Source: Streptomyces luteogriseus (GTDB lineage Bacteria > Actinomycetota > Actinomycetes > Streptomycetales > Streptomycetaceae). Taken from it: a stretch of 64,000 nt of DNA. Shown one piece after another: positions 50,838 to 60,253 of this stretch (position 1 is the first letter of the stretch; each line of letters begins with the position of its first letter). The stretch lies in the NCBI RefSeq assembly GCF_014205055.1, contig NZ_JACHMS010000001.1, forward strand, positions 744,001 through 808,000, read 5' to 3'. The notes beneath the pieces were generated by a model that was given only the letters and a program-made list of their open reading frames with translations, made no database searches and was not told the DNA's origin. The position numbers were made by a program, and so were the translations under genes.

Positions 50838-52259
50838 GTGGACTGGTTCGGTACGTCCGACTACTGGCTGACCCGGCTGGTCTTTCAGCGGGCGCTGGCC
50901 GCCGTCTACCTGGTGGCGTTCCTGACGGCCGTGCTCCAGTTCCGTCCGCTGATCGGGCGGCGCGGCCTGCTGCCGGTGCCGCGGTTCGTGGAGCGGGTGC
51001 CGTTCGAGCGGGCACCGAGCGTGTTCCAGTGGCACTACTCGGACCGCTTCTTCGCGCTCTGCGCCTGGGCGGGCTGCGCGGTGTCGGCGGCGCTGCTGGC
51101 GGGGCTCGACTCGCTGCTGCCGTTGTGGGGCGGCATGCTGCTGTGGCTGGTGCCGTGGGTGCTGTACCTGTCGATCGTCAACGTCGGGCAGACCTGGTAC
51201 TCGTTCGGCTGGGAGTCGCTGCTGCTGGAGGTCGGGTTCCTCGCCGTGTTCCTCGGCAACGACGAGGTGGCGCCGCCGGTCGTCGTGCTGTTCCTGCTGC
51301 GGTGGATCCTGTTCCGTGTCGAGTTCGGCGCGGGGCTGATCAAGATGCGCGGGGACGCCTGCTGGCGCGAGCTCACCTGCCTGGACCACCACCACGAGAC
51401 GCAGCCGATGCCGGGCCCGCTGAGCTGGTTCTTCCACCATCTGCCGGGGCCCCTGCACCGCGTCGAGGTGGCCGCGAACCACGTCACCCAGCTCGTGGTG
51501 CCGTTCCTGCTGTTCACCCCGCAGCCCGTCGCGACGGCCGCCGCGTCGCTGATGATCGTCACCCAGGTGTGGCTGGTGCTGTCGGGCAACTTCTCCTGGC
51601 TGAACTGGATCACCATCGTGCTGGCGCTGTCCGCGGTGCGGTTCCCGGCCGATCCGCCGGACGTGCCGGGTGCCCCGCTCTGGTATGTCGTGGTGGTGCT
51701 CGCGGTGGCCGTTTCGCTCCTGGGTCTCAGCTACCGTCCGGTCCGCAACATGCTCTCCCGCCGTCAGGTCATGAACCGCTCCTTCGACCCGCTTCACCTG
51801 GTCAACACCTACGGGGCGTTCGGCAGCGTGAGCCGGGTGCGGTACGAGGTGGTGGTGGAGGGCACCGCGGACGACGTGCCGCGCGCGGACTCGGGCTGGC
51901 TGGAGTACGAGTTCAAGGGCAAGCCGGGCGATCCGCGGCGCTGGCCGCGCCAGTTCGCGCCCTACCATCTGCGGCTGGACTGGCTGATGTGGTTCGCGGC
52001 CCTCTCCCCCGCCTACGCCGACCCCTGGTTCGGGACGCTGGTGGAGCGGCTGCTGGAGAACGACCGGGCCACCCTGAAGCTGCTGCGCCGTTCCCCGTTC
52101 CCGCCGGACGCGCCCCCTCGGTTCGTGCGCGCACGCCTGTTCCGGTACCGCTACACGACGTGGCGCGAGCTGCGGGAGACGGGCGCGTGCTGGGAGCGGA
52201 CGTACGTGCGGGACTTCCTGCCGCCGACGCGGCTGGCGGGGCAGGTTCAGAGGCCGTAG
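50838..52259 (+). CDS. Lipase maturation factor family membrane protein
   Basis: A 473-residue membrane protein resembling the vertebrate LMF1 family. It begins DWFGTSDYWLTRLVFQRALA and has about seven hydrophobic segments. Family blocks are SFGWESLLLEVGFLAVFLG, FRVEFGAGLIKMRGDACWRE and NTYGAFGSVSRVRYEVVVEG, followed by RQFAPYHLRLDWLMWFAALS. LMF proteins help fold lipases in animals; the bacterial role is not established. The GTG at 50838 has AAGGAGG 10 bp upstream and starts the conserved region. It converges with the fuconolactonase gene, overlapping by 13 bp. Confidence 0.87.
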   Translation: MDWFGTSDYWLTRLVFQRALAAVYLVAFLTAVLQFRPLIGRRGLLPVPRFVERVPFERAPSVFQWHYSDRFFALCAWAGCAVSAALLAGLDSLLPLWGGMLLWLVPWVLYLSIVNVGQTWYSFGWESLLLEVGFLAVFLGNDEVAPPVVVLFLLRWILFRVEFGAGLIKMRGDACWRELTCLDHHHETQPMPGPLSWFFHHLPGPLHRVEVAANHVTQLVVPFLLFTPQPVATAAASLMIVTQVWLVLSGNFSWLNWITIVLALSAVRFPADPPDVPGAPLWYVVVVLAVAVSLLGLSYRPVRNMLSRRQVMNRSFDPLHLVNTYGAFGSVSRVRYEVVVEGTADDVPRADSGWLEYEFKGKPGDPRRWPRQFAPYHLRLDWLMWFAALSPAYADPWFGTLVERLLENDRATLKLLRRSPFPPDAPPRFVRARLFRYRYTTWRELRETGACWERTYVRDFLPPTRLAGQVQRP

Positions 52260-53080
52260 ACGCGGGTGGCGGTGGTCTCGAGGATCTGCGGGTGGTCGTG
52301 CGGGTCGGTCAGCCGGCGGGTGAGGTCCAGGGTGTCGCCGTAGGCCGCGCCCAGGGTGGACACCGGCCAGTCCGAGCCGTACATCAGCCGGCCGGGCCCG
52401 AAGGCCTCCAGGGCCACGTCGGCGTACGGGCGCAGGTCCTCGACGGCCCAGGAGGCGGGGTCGGCCTCGGTGACCATGCCGGACAGTTTGGCGACCGTGT
52501 TGGGCAGGGCGGCCAGGGCGCGCAGGCCGGTCGCCCAGGGTTCGAGGGCGCCGGCGGCGACGGGCGGTTTGCCCAGGTGGTCGAGGACGAAGGTGAGGCC
52601 GGGCAGGGCGGCGGCGGCCCGGGCGCAGGCGGGCAGTTGGTGCGGGAGCACCACCAGGTCGTAGACCAGCCCGGCGTCGGCGACGGCGGTCAGTCCGCGG
52701 TGCACGTCCGGGCGCAGCAGCCACTCGGGGTCGGGTTCTCCCTGGACCTGGTGGCGGATGCCCTTGAGGTACCGGCCGCCGGGGAGCGCGCGCAGCCGGG
52801 CGAGTTCGTCGGCGATGTCGGGGCGGGTGAGGTCGGTCCAGCCGACGACGCCCGCGATCAGGTCGTGCTCGCAGGCCAGGGCGAGGAATTCGGGGGTCTC
52901 CTCGGGCACGGTGACCGTCTGGACGAGCACCGTGCGCGCCACTCCGGCGGCCCTCGCCTCGGAGGCGAGGTCCTTCATGGTGAAGTCGCGCCGGAGCGGG
53001 GCGAGTTCGGGGCCGGTGATCCAGTCCTGGTCCCGTACGGACAGGTCCCACACGTGGTGGTGGGCGTCGACCACGGTCAT
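52247..53080 (-). CDS. Amidohydrolase, probable L-fucono-1,5-lactonase
   Basis: A 277-residue amidohydrolase-2 family TIM barrel with VVDAHHHVWDL at the N-terminus, GIRHQVQGEPD, FVLDHLGKPP and MYGSDWPV at the C-terminal side, the usual metal-binding positions. In a cluster with fuconate dehydratase it most likely hydrolyses the lactone formed by the sugar dehydrogenase to L-fuconate. The last gene of the operon, it overlaps the mutarotase stop by ATGA. L-rhamnonolactone or a related lactone is the alternative. Confidence 0.85.
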   Translation of the reverse strand: MTVVDAHHHVWDLSVRDQDWITGPELAPLRRDFTMKDLASEARAAGVARTVLVQTVTVPEETPEFLALACEHDLIAGVVGWTDLTRPDIADELARLRALPGGRYLKGIRHQVQGEPDPEWLLRPDVHRGLTAVADAGLVYDLVVLPHQLPACARAAAALPGLTFVLDHLGKPPVAAGALEPWATGLRALAALPNTVAKLSGMVTEADPASWAVEDLRPYADVALEAFGPGRLMYGSDWPVSTLGAAYGDTLDLTRRLTDPHDHPQILETTATRVYGL

Positions 53081-53394
53081 GCCGGCAGCTCCCAGACGAC
53101 GGGCAGGCCGGCGTCCGCGCCGTCGCCGGAGTAGTCGTGCACGACGTCCAGGAGTTCGGCCATGCGGGCCTGCCAGGCGACGTTGACCGGCAGCTTCTCC
53201 AGTGCGGCGAGGAGCCTCGCGTAGTCCTCGCAGTCCAGGACGTGGAAGAGGTCCGTTCCGCTGCGCCAGATCGTCCAAGAGGTGGCACCCGCGGCCCGGA
53301 TGGCGTCGGTGAGTTCCTCCGGCACCTCGCGGTGGGCCGCCTCGTACGCGGCGATGCGGTCGGCGCGGACCTGGGTGTGCAGGGCGACTCTCAT
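53077..53394 (-). CDS. L-fucose/L-rhamnose mutarotase family protein (DUF718)
   Basis: A 105-residue RhaM-type mutarotase. It contains RVALHTQVRADRIAAYEAAH, TSWTIWRSGTDLFHVLDCED and NVAWQARMAELLDVVHDYSG. It interconverts the anomers of 6-deoxyhexoses, feeding the right form to the dehydrogenase. It overlaps the aldo/keto reductase and lactonase genes on either side by 4 bp. Confidence 0.88.
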   Translation of the reverse strand: MRVALHTQVRADRIAAYEAAHREVPEELTDAIRAAGATSWTIWRSGTDLFHVLDCEDYARLLAALEKLPVNVAWQARMAELLDVVHDYSGDGADAGLPVVWELPA

Positions 53395-54386
53395 GACGAC
53401 TCCTTCGGCGTCTCGGCGGGGACGGGCGCGTCGGCGGGCAGCAGGCCCTCGGCGTGCAGGTCCTGCCAGAACGCGGCGGGCACCCGGGCGGCGAACTGGT
53501 GGGCGCAGTCGCGCACTTCGTGGGCCGAGCGGGCGCCGACGAGGACGCTGGCGACGGCCGGGTGGGCGGCGCAGAAGGCCAGGGCGGCGGCGCGCAGTGT
53601 GGTGCCGTGCCGGTCGGCGACGGACTTCAGGCGCAGGGCGCGCTCGACCAGCGCCGAGGGGGCGACGGTGTAGTTGTACCTCGCCCCGGGCTCGGGGTTG
53701 GCCAGCAGGCCGGAGTTGAAGGCGCCGCCGATGACGACGGACGTGCCGCGTTCGTGGGCCGCGGGCAGCAGGCCGGTGAGGGCGCTCTGGTCGAGCAGGG
53801 TGTAGCGGCCGGCGCACAGGACCACGTCGACGTCGGTGTCGCGGACGAAGCGGGTGAGCATCCCGGCCTGGTTCATGCCGGCGCCGATCGCGCCGACGAC
53901 GCCCTCGGAGCGGAGCTTCTCCAGCGCCGGGTAGCCCTCGCGGAAGGCGTCTTCGGCGTGCTCGTCGGGGTCGTGGAGGTAGACGACGTCGACCCGGTCG
54001 AGGCCCAGGCGTTCCAGGCTGGACTCCAGGGTGCGGCGGATGCCGTCGGCGCTGAAGTCCCACACGCGGCGGTGGGTCGCGGGCACGGCGAAACCGCCCG
54101 CCAGGTCGTCGCCGCCGCCGTCCGAGGGTTCGAGGCGGCGCCCGACCTTGGTGGAGAGGGTGTACCGGTCGCGGGGGTGGTCGCTCAGGGCGGCGCCCAG
54201 GCGGCGTTCGGACAGGCCGAGGCCGTAGTGCGGGGCGGTGTCGAAGTAGCGGATGCCCCGCTGCCAGGCGGCCTCCACGGCGTCGTGCGCCTGGGCCTCG
54301 CCGACCTCGGTGTACAGGTTGCCGATGGCGGCGGCGCCGAAGGACAGGGCGCTGACCTCGACGCCGCTGCCGCCGAGCCGGTTCAC
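53391..54386 (-). CDS. Aldo/keto reductase, probable L-fucose dehydrogenase
   Basis: A 331-residue AKR protein. It has LSFGAAAIGNLYTEVGEAQA, GIRYFDTAPHYGLGLSERRL with the catalytic Asp and Tyr, the Lys in YTLSTKVGR, and DRVDVVYLHDPDEH with the His. The Asp-Tyr-Lys-His tetrad is complete. It resembles the D-threo-aldose/L-fucose 1-dehydrogenase subgroup, oxidising the sugar to its lactone with NAD(P). The GTG start overlaps the SDR stop (GTGA). Confidence 0.85.
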   Translation of the reverse strand: MNRLGGSGVEVSALSFGAAAIGNLYTEVGEAQAHDAVEAAWQRGIRYFDTAPHYGLGLSERRLGAALSDHPRDRYTLSTKVGRRLEPSDGGGDDLAGGFAVPATHRRVWDFSADGIRRTLESSLERLGLDRVDVVYLHDPDEHAEDAFREGYPALEKLRSEGVVGAIGAGMNQAGMLTRFVRDTDVDVVLCAGRYTLLDQSALTGLLPAAHERGTSVVIGGAFNSGLLANPEPGARYNYTVAPSALVERALRLKSVADRHGTTLRAAALAFCAAHPAVASVLVGARSAHEVRDCAHQFAARVPAAFWQDLHAEGLLPADAPVPAETPKESS

Positions 54387-55138
54387 CGGGCCACCGGGCG
54401 CAGCCGCAGGCCCTGCATGCCGCCGTCGACGGCTAGGGCGGTGCCGGTGGTGGCGCCGGACAGGGGGCTCGCCAGGTAGGCGATGGCGCCGGCGACCTCG
54501 GCCGCGGAGACCAGGCGGCCGGTGGGCTGGCGGGCCTGAAGGGCGGCCCGTTCGGCGGCCGGGTCGGGCGCGGCGTCGAGGAGGCGGCCGACCCACGGGG
54601 TGTCGACCGTGCCCGGGTTGACGCAGTTGACGCGGATGCCCTCGCGGACGTGGTCGGCGGCCATGGCGAGGGTGAGGGAGTACACCGCGCCCTTGGTGGC
54701 GCTGTACAGGGCGCGCTGCGGCAGGCCCGCGGTGGCGGCGATCGAGCAGGTGTTGACGATCGCGGCGTGCGCGGAGGCCCGCAGATGGGGCAGGCAGGCC
54801 CGGGTGGTGCGGACCATGCCGAGCACGTTGACGTCGTAGACGCGGTGCCATTCGTCGTCGGGGTTGTCCTCGACGGTGCCCTGGGCGCCGATGCCGGCGT
54901 TGTTGACCAGCACGTCGAGTCCGCCGAGGCCGGTGACCGCGGCGGCGACGGCCTCGCGCACGGACGCGTCGTCGGTGACGTCGGCGCGGTGGCCGCACAG
55001 TGGCTTCTCGACCGATGACGGGTCCAGGTCAAGGACGGCGACCTGCGCCCCGCGCTCGGCGAGGAGCTCGGCGGTGGCCCGGCCGATGCCGGAGGCGCCG
55101 CCCGTCACCAGGGCCCTCAGACCCTCGAAGTCGCTCAT
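54383..55138 (-). CDS. SDR dehydrogenase, probable 2-keto-3-deoxy-L-fuconate dehydrogenase
   Basis: A 251-residue classical SDR. The cofactor motif is [23 protein letters not shown] follows, and the catalytic residues are Ser in IVNTCSIAA and Tyr/Lys in YSATKG. The position directly after fuconate dehydratase, with an ATGA overlap, argues that it oxidises 2-keto-3-deoxy-L-fuconate to the diketo acid, which is then cleaved. That final hydrolase is not in the window. Confidence 0.87.
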   Translation of the reverse strand: MSDFEGLRALVTGGASGIGRATAELLAERGAQVAVLDLDPSSVEKPLCGHRADVTDDASVREAVAAAVTGLGGLDVLVNNAGIGAQGTVEDNPDDEWHRVYDVNVLGMVRTTRACLPHLRASAHAAIVNTCSIAATAGLPQRALYSATKGAVYSLTLAMAADHVREGIRVNCVNPGTVDTPWVGRLLDAAPDPAAERAALQARQPTGRLVSAAEVAGAIAYLASPLSGATTGTALAVDGGMQGLRLRPVAR

Positions 55139-56469
55139 TCAGCCTGCTCCTTTTGGAGGTCGGCGGCCCAGAACGCGCCGCCCGGGTAGGTGTACCGCGC
55201 CAGCGACTCGGGCCGCATGGCCGCCGAGAAGCCCGGCGCGGTGGGTGCCGTGTACCGGCCTTCGCGGATCACCACCGGGTCGAGGAAGTGGTCGTGCAGA
55301 TGGTCGACGTACTCGATGACGCGGTCCTCGGTGGTGCCGGTGAGGGCCACGTAGTCGAACATCGACAGGTGCTGGACGAGTTCGCACAGGCCGACGCCGC
55401 CCGCGTGCGGGCAGACCGGCACACCGAACTTGGCGGCGAGCAGCAGGATCGCGAGGTTCTCGGGGACGCCGCCGACGCGGGCCGCGTCGATCTGGACGAT
55501 GTCGAGCGCGCCGGCCTGGAGGAGCTGTTTGAAGACGATCCGGTTCTGCACGTGTTCGCCGGAAGCGACCTTCACGGGGGCGACGGCCCGGCGGATCGCC
55601 GCGTGGCCGAGGATGTCGTCGGGGCTGGTGGGTTCCTCGATCCAGTACGGGTCGAACTCGGCGAGGGCCTTGGTCCAGCGGATCGCCTCGTCGACGTCCC
55701 AGCGCTGGTTGGCGTCGACGGCCATGCGCACATCGGGGCCGATGACCGAACGCGCCACGCGGCAGCGGCGGATGTCGTCGTCGAGGTCGGCGCCGACCTT
55801 GAGCTTGATCTGCCGGAAGCCGTCGGCGACGGCCTCGGCCGCGAGCCGGGTGAGTTTCTCGTCGTCGTAGCCGAGCCAGCCGGGCGAGGTGGTGTAGGCG
55901 GGGTAGCCGGACTCCAGCAGGCGGGCCGTGCGTTCCCCGGCGCCCGGCCGGCCCCGGCGCAGGAGGGTCAGGGCCTCCTCGGGGGTGAGGGCGTCGGTGA
56001 GGTAGCGGAAGTCGACCTGGCGCACGATCCATTCGGGGTCGGCCTCGGCCAGCAGCCGCCACAGCGGCAGGCCGGCGCGTTTGGCGGCCAGGTCCCACAC
56101 CGCGTTGACGACGGCGCCGATCGCCATGTGCATCACGCCCTTCTCGGGTCCGAGCCAGCGCAGCTGGCTGTCGCCGATCAGGTCGCGGTTCAGGGTGGAG
56201 GGGTCGGCGCACAGCGCGTCGAGGTCCCGGCCGACCAGGTGCCCGCTCAGTGCCTCGATCGCGGCGACCTGCACCTCGTTGCCCCGCCCGATGGTGAAGG
56301 CGAATCCGTGCCCCTCGTGCCCGTCGGCCGCGTCCGTGCGCAGGACGACGTAGGCCGCCGAGTAGTCGGGGTCGGGGTTCATCGCGTCGGAGCCGTCGAG
56401 CTCGCGCGAGGTGGGGAAGCGGATGTCGTGGGTGTCGACCGCGGTGATGCGGGCGGGCGTCGGGGACAC
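55135..56469 (-). CDS. L-fuconate dehydratase (enolase superfamily)
   Basis: A 444-residue enolase-superfamily enzyme whose sequence I recognise as close to characterised L-fuconate dehydratase. It has [20 protein letters not shown] near the N-terminus, [20 protein letters not shown], the catalytic KLKVG lysine region, metal ligands in [20 protein letters not shown] and SGEH, and the late [18 protein letters not shown] with the catalytic His. It dehydrates L-fuconate to 2-keto-3-deoxy-L-fuconate. This is the best single marker of the operon's substrate. The GTG start has GAAAGG upstream. Confidence 0.93.
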   Translation of the reverse strand: MSPTPARITAVDTHDIRFPTSRELDGSDAMNPDPDYSAAYVVLRTDAADGHEGHGFAFTIGRGNEVQVAAIEALSGHLVGRDLDALCADPSTLNRDLIGDSQLRWLGPEKGVMHMAIGAVVNAVWDLAAKRAGLPLWRLLAEADPEWIVRQVDFRYLTDALTPEEALTLLRRGRPGAGERTARLLESGYPAYTTSPGWLGYDDEKLTRLAAEAVADGFRQIKLKVGADLDDDIRRCRVARSVIGPDVRMAVDANQRWDVDEAIRWTKALAEFDPYWIEEPTSPDDILGHAAIRRAVAPVKVASGEHVQNRIVFKQLLQAGALDIVQIDAARVGGVPENLAILLLAAKFGVPVCPHAGGVGLCELVQHLSMFDYVALTGTTEDRVIEYVDHLHDHFLDPVVIREGRYTAPTAPGFSAAMRPESLARYTYPGGAFWAADLQKEQAE

Positions 56470-56507
56470 GGAGGGCCTTTCGGGTCGGGTGCGGAAGGGC
56501 GGGGAGG

Positions 56508-57533
56508 TCAGTCCTGGGCGCGGCCGGTGGTGACCCGGGCGATCATGAGGGCGATCAGGATGATCCCGCCGTAGATGGCCTGGATCCAGAACGACGGGAC
56601 CTGCGCGAGGGTGAGCAGGTTCTGCACCACACCCAGAAGGAGTACGCCGGTCAGAGCGCCGAACATGGTGCCCTTGCCGCCGTCGAGGGCGATGCCGCCG
56701 ATCACCGCGGCCGCGAACACCGTGAAGATCATGTTCTGGCCCTGGTTGGCGCTGATCGCACCGACGTAGCCGGTCTGCATGATGCCGCCGACGGCGGCGA
56801 GGACACCCGCGACGACGAACACGCCGAGCATGACGCGTTCCACGCGGATGCCCGCCGCCCGGGCCGCGTCCGCGTTGCCGCCGATGGCGTACAGGGCGCG
56901 CCCGACCCGGTGGTACTTCAGGACAAGACCGGCGACCGCGAAGGCGATCGCGGCGAGCCACACCGACAGCGGGACGGTGAGGAAGGTGGTGGTGGCCAGC
57001 GCGTAGAAGCCGTCGGGCATGCCGAACAGCGTCTTGCCCTTGGTCGCGCCGACCAGCAGGCCGCGCAGCACGATCAGCATCGCCAGCGTCACGATGAACG
57101 CGTTGAGCTTGAACTTCACGACCAGGATGCCGTTGAAGGCGCCGACGGCCGCGCCCGCGACCAGGACCGCGAGCAGGGCCAGGGCGGCGGGGAACTCGGT
57201 GCCCCAGCCGGACTGGGCGGCGGGCAGCACGAGCAGCGCCCCGACGGCGGGCGCGATGCCGACCACCGACTCCAGGGACAGGTCGAACTTGCCGGTGATG
57301 AGGACGAGCGACTCGGCGAGCACGACCATCGCGAGGGCGGCGGAGGCGCCGAGGATCGAGATCAGGTTGCGCTCGGTGAGGAACGAGTCGTTGACGACCG
57401 CTCCGAGCACCATGAGCAGCAACAGGGCCGGTACGAGGGCAAGTTCGCGGGCCCGGCGCAGCAGCACGGTCCTCGCCGACCCGGTGCCGGTCACGAGCAC
57501 CGGCTTCACCGGCGGGGCCTTGGTGTCAGCCAT
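56508..57533 (-). CDS. ABC sugar transporter permease (ribose/CUT2 type)
   Basis: A 341-residue RbsC-like permease with about eight to ten hydrophobic segments. It has the family loops [18 protein letters not shown] and [20 protein letters not shown], and the end [20 protein letters not shown]. It forms the membrane channel of the sugar importer. The ATG overlaps the ATPase gene end by 8 bp. It is 38 bp upstream of the fuconate dehydratase gene, so transport and catabolism genes form one long operon. Confidence 0.92.
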   Translation of the reverse strand: MADTKAPPVKPVLVTGTGSARTVLLRRARELALVPALLLLMVLGAVVNDSFLTERNLISILGASAALAMVVLAESLVLITGKFDLSLESVVGIAPAVGALLVLPAAQSGWGTEFPAALALLAVLVAGAAVGAFNGILVVKFKLNAFIVTLAMLIVLRGLLVGATKGKTLFGMPDGFYALATTTFLTVPLSVWLAAIAFAVAGLVLKYHRVGRALYAIGGNADAARAAGIRVERVMLGVFVVAGVLAAVGGIMQTGYVGAISANQGQNMIFTVFAAAVIGGIALDGGKGTMFGALTGVLLLGVVQNLLTLAQVPSFWIQAIYGGIILIALMIARVTTGRAQD

Positions 57534-59016
57534 GGTCCACTCCTTCGATGGAGGCGATGAGCTCGTGGTCGCGCCAGCCCGCCGGGTGTTCGGCGACGAC
57601 ACGGCCGTGGAAGAGGACGAGGACCCGGTCGCAGCGCCTGAGGTCGTCGAGTTCGTCGGAGACGACGAGTACGGCGGTGCCGTCGTCGCGGGCGCTGTCG
57701 ACACGGGCGAGCAGGGACTCCTTGGACTTCACGTCGACGCCCGCGGTCGGGTTGACGAGGACCAGGAGCCGCGGGTCGGAGGCGAGGGCCCGGGCCATGA
57801 CGACCTTCTGCGCGTTGCCGCCGGACAGGTCCGAGACGGGCTGCCCGGGGCCCTCGGCGTGGATGTCGAGCCGTTCGATCAGCGCGCCGGCGACGCCGCG
57901 CTTGCGGTCGGTGCCGACGAATCCGAAGCGGCCGAGTCGGTCCAGGACGCTGAGGGTGGCGTTGTCGCCGATGGACATGCCGAAGACGAGGCCCTGCTCG
58001 TGCCGGTCGCGGGGCACGAAGCCGACTCCGGCTTCGAGGGCGCCCCGGACGTCGCCGAAGGGCAGCGGCGTGCCGTCCAGGCGGGCCGTCCCGCCGGTGG
58101 GCGTGTGCAGTCCCGTGAACGTCTCGGCCAGCTCGATCTTGCCGCTGGCGCTGGACCCGGCGAGTCCGACGACCTCCCCGCGGCGGACGGTGAGGTCGAC
58201 GTTCTCGTACGCCGTCGAGCGCAGGCCGCGGACGTCGAGGAGGACGGGGCCCGCGGCCTCGACGGCCCGCTGCCGCTCGGCCGCCTCGGCGATCGTCTCC
58301 CCCGCCATGGCCGCCACCAGCGCCTGGCGTGGGAGGTCGGCGACCGGCGCGGTGGTGATCCAGCGGGCGTCGCGCAGGACCGTGACGGTCTGGCAGACCT
58401 CGTACACCTCCTGGAGGTGGTGCGAGATGAACAGGAAGGTGACGCCCGAGTCCTGGAGGGAGCGCATACGGGTGAAGAGCCGCTCGATCTCCCGGTTGTC
58501 GAGCTGGGCGGTGGGCTCGTCGAGGACGATGAACCGGGCGCCGAAGCTCAGCGCCCGGGCGATCTCCACCATCTGCCGGTCCTCGACCTTGAGGTCGGCC
58601 GTACGGGCCTCGGGGTCGACGCGCACGTCCCAGGTGTCGAGGAGGGCGGCGGCCTCGGACTTCAGGCGGCGCCAGCTGATGAAGCCCCGTCTCAAGGGCT
58701 GCCGGTTGATGAACAGGTTCTCGGCGACGGTCAGTTCGGGGACGACCGTCGGGTGCTGGTAGACGCAGGCGACCTTGCGGCGCCAGGCGTCCCGGTCGGC
58801 GAGCGGCGGCGCGGGCTCGCCGTCGAAGCGGACGGTGCCCCCGTCTGGTGCCTGGAGGCCGGTGAGGATGCGGACCAGGGTCGACTTGCCGGCGCCGTTG
58901 CGGCCGACGAGGGCGTGGGACTCGCCGGGCAGGACGGTGAGCCGGCCGTCGGCGAGGGCGGTGGTGGGGCCGTAGCGCTTGACGACGCCCCGTGCCTCGA
59001 CAAGTGGGCTGCTCAT
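57526..59016 (-). CDS. ABC sugar transporter ATPase (ribose/CUT2 type, two domains)
   Basis: A 496-residue RbsA-like protein with two ATP-binding domains. The first has Walker A GRNGAGKST and Walker B FIVLDEPTAQLD. The second has the degenerate loop GLAGSSASGKIELAE, expected in CUT2 ATPases, and signature LSGGNAQKVVMARALASDPR. It powers uptake of the sugar. The start ATG overlaps the stop of the binding-protein gene by 4 bp. Confidence 0.92.
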   Translation of the reverse strand: MSSPLVEARGVVKRYGPTTALADGRLTVLPGESHALVGRNGAGKSTLVRILTGLQAPDGGTVRFDGEPAPPLADRDAWRRKVACVYQHPTVVPELTVAENLFINRQPLRRGFISWRRLKSEAAALLDTWDVRVDPEARTADLKVEDRQMVEIARALSFGARFIVLDEPTAQLDNREIERLFTRMRSLQDSGVTFLFISHHLQEVYEVCQTVTVLRDARWITTAPVADLPRQALVAAMAGETIAEAAERQRAVEAAGPVLLDVRGLRSTAYENVDLTVRRGEVVGLAGSSASGKIELAETFTGLHTPTGGTARLDGTPLPFGDVRGALEAGVGFVPRDRHEQGLVFGMSIGDNATLSVLDRLGRFGFVGTDRKRGVAGALIERLDIHAEGPGQPVSDLSGGNAQKVVMARALASDPRLLVLVNPTAGVDVKSKESLLARVDSARDDGTAVLVVSDELDDLRRCDRVLVLFHGRVVAEHPAGWRDHELIASIEGVDHG

Positions 59017-60086
59017 TCGACCGTGTTGCCCCACAGCTCGGGGTCGTCGACGTTGTCCTTGGTCACCAGCGGGGCGGGCAGCTGGTCCTCCAGGATGCCG
59101 CTGGGCAGCTTGACGATGGTCGAGTCGTGGTCCGTCGGGCCCGGCTCGAACGTCTTCCCCTGCATCGCCGCCTTGATGTAGTACATGCCGTACTTGGCGT
59201 AGGCGTCGGCGGGCTGGGAGACGGTCGCGTCGATCTCGCCCTTGCGGATCGCGTCGAACTCCTGCGGAATGCCGTCGTTGGAGACGATGGCGATGTGGCC
59301 CTGCTGCCCGGCCTTCTTCAACATGCCCTTGGACTTGAGGGTCTGGAGCGTCGGGGCGAGATAGACGCCGCCCGCCTGCAGGTAGATGCCCTTGATGTCG
59401 GGGTTGGCGTTGAGGAGGGTGTCGAGCTTGGAGGCCGCCGTGTCGGACTCCCACTTGGCGGGGATCTCCAGGACCTTCAGCTTCGGGAAGTCCTTCTTCA
59501 CGCAGGCGCGGAACGCCTCGGAGCGGTCGCGGCCGTTGACCGAGGCGAGGTCGCCCATGATCTGCACGACCTTGCCGGAGGTGATGTGCTCGCCGAGGTA
59601 CCGGCAGGCCTTCTCGCCGTACGCGACGTTGTTCGCCCGGACCACCATGGCGACCTTGCCCTTGTCGGGTGCCACGTCCACGGCGACGACCGGCACGCCC
59701 TTGCGTTCGGCCTGGTCGAGTCCGGCCTCGATGGCGGCGCTGTCCAGCGGGGCGACGACCAGGCCCTCGACGCCCTGGTTGAGCTGGTTGTTGATGTCGG
59801 TGATCTGCTGCGAGGGGTCGCTGTTGGAGTTGACGGTCTTCATCGCGTCCACGCCCTCGGACTTCGCCATCTTCGGCACGTAGTCGTTGTACGACTGCCA
59901 GAACGGCGAGGTCAGCAGGGGCAGCACCACCCCGACCTTGCCGGTGCCGTCACCGCCTCCGGCCCCGGCGGCTCCGGTGTCCTTGGTGCTGCCGCACGCG
60001 GCGAGCACCAGGGACGCTCCGGCGGCCAGGGCCACCGCGCCGAGCATCCGTGACGTGTTCCGCTTCCGCACTGTGCTTCCGGGCAT
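59013..60086 (-). CDS. Sugar-binding lipoprotein of the ABC importer
   Basis: A 357-residue periplasmic-binding-type lipoprotein with a lipobox before Cys31 (LVLAACGS) and a Peripla_BP_4 fold: VGVVLPLLTSPFWQSYNDYV, DINNQLNQGVEGLVVAPLDS, VPVVAVDVAPD and HIAIVSNDGIPQEFD. It captures the sugar outside the membrane. It is first in the operon, and the promoter region with the FadR-type operator lies just upstream. Confidence 0.92.
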   Translation of the reverse strand: MPGSTVRKRNTSRMLGAVALAAGASLVLAACGSTKDTGAAGAGGGDGTGKVGVVLPLLTSPFWQSYNDYVPKMAKSEGVDAMKTVNSNSDPSQQITDINNQLNQGVEGLVVAPLDSAAIEAGLDQAERKGVPVVAVDVAPDKGKVAMVVRANNVAYGEKACRYLGEHITSGKVVQIMGDLASVNGRDRSEAFRACVKKDFPKLKVLEIPAKWESDTAASKLDTLLNANPDIKGIYLQAGGVYLAPTLQTLKSKGMLKKAGQQGHIAIVSNDGIPQEFDAIRKGEIDATVSQPADAYAKYGMYYIKAAMQGKTFEPGPTDHDSTIVKLPSGILEDQLPAPLVTKDNVDDPELWGNTVE

Positions 60087-60138
60087 CTCAGGGGGCTCCC
60101 ATCGACCGGTGTTCCAGCAGATGCCCGCATACTTATCA

Positions 60139-60208
60139 GACCACTCCCGCGCCGGAACACCCTTCGACGGCGAATTTCCCCGCTTCCGGCTCGTAGTGGT
60201 CCGACCAC
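60139..60208. promoter_or_regulatory. Operator sites of the FadR-type regulator
   Basis: GTGGTC-C-GACCAC at 60196-60208 is a perfect 6-bp inverted repeat with a 1-bp centre, of the TGGTnnGACCA form common for FadR-group GntR regulators. A half-site AGACCAC is at 60138-60144. Both lie between the divergent starts of the importer operon (60086) and the regulator (60254). Confidence 0.65.
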
Positions 60209-60253
60209 CTGGCTGGTTAGACTGCGCCGGAGCGCTGTGATCGGAGGAGTGGC

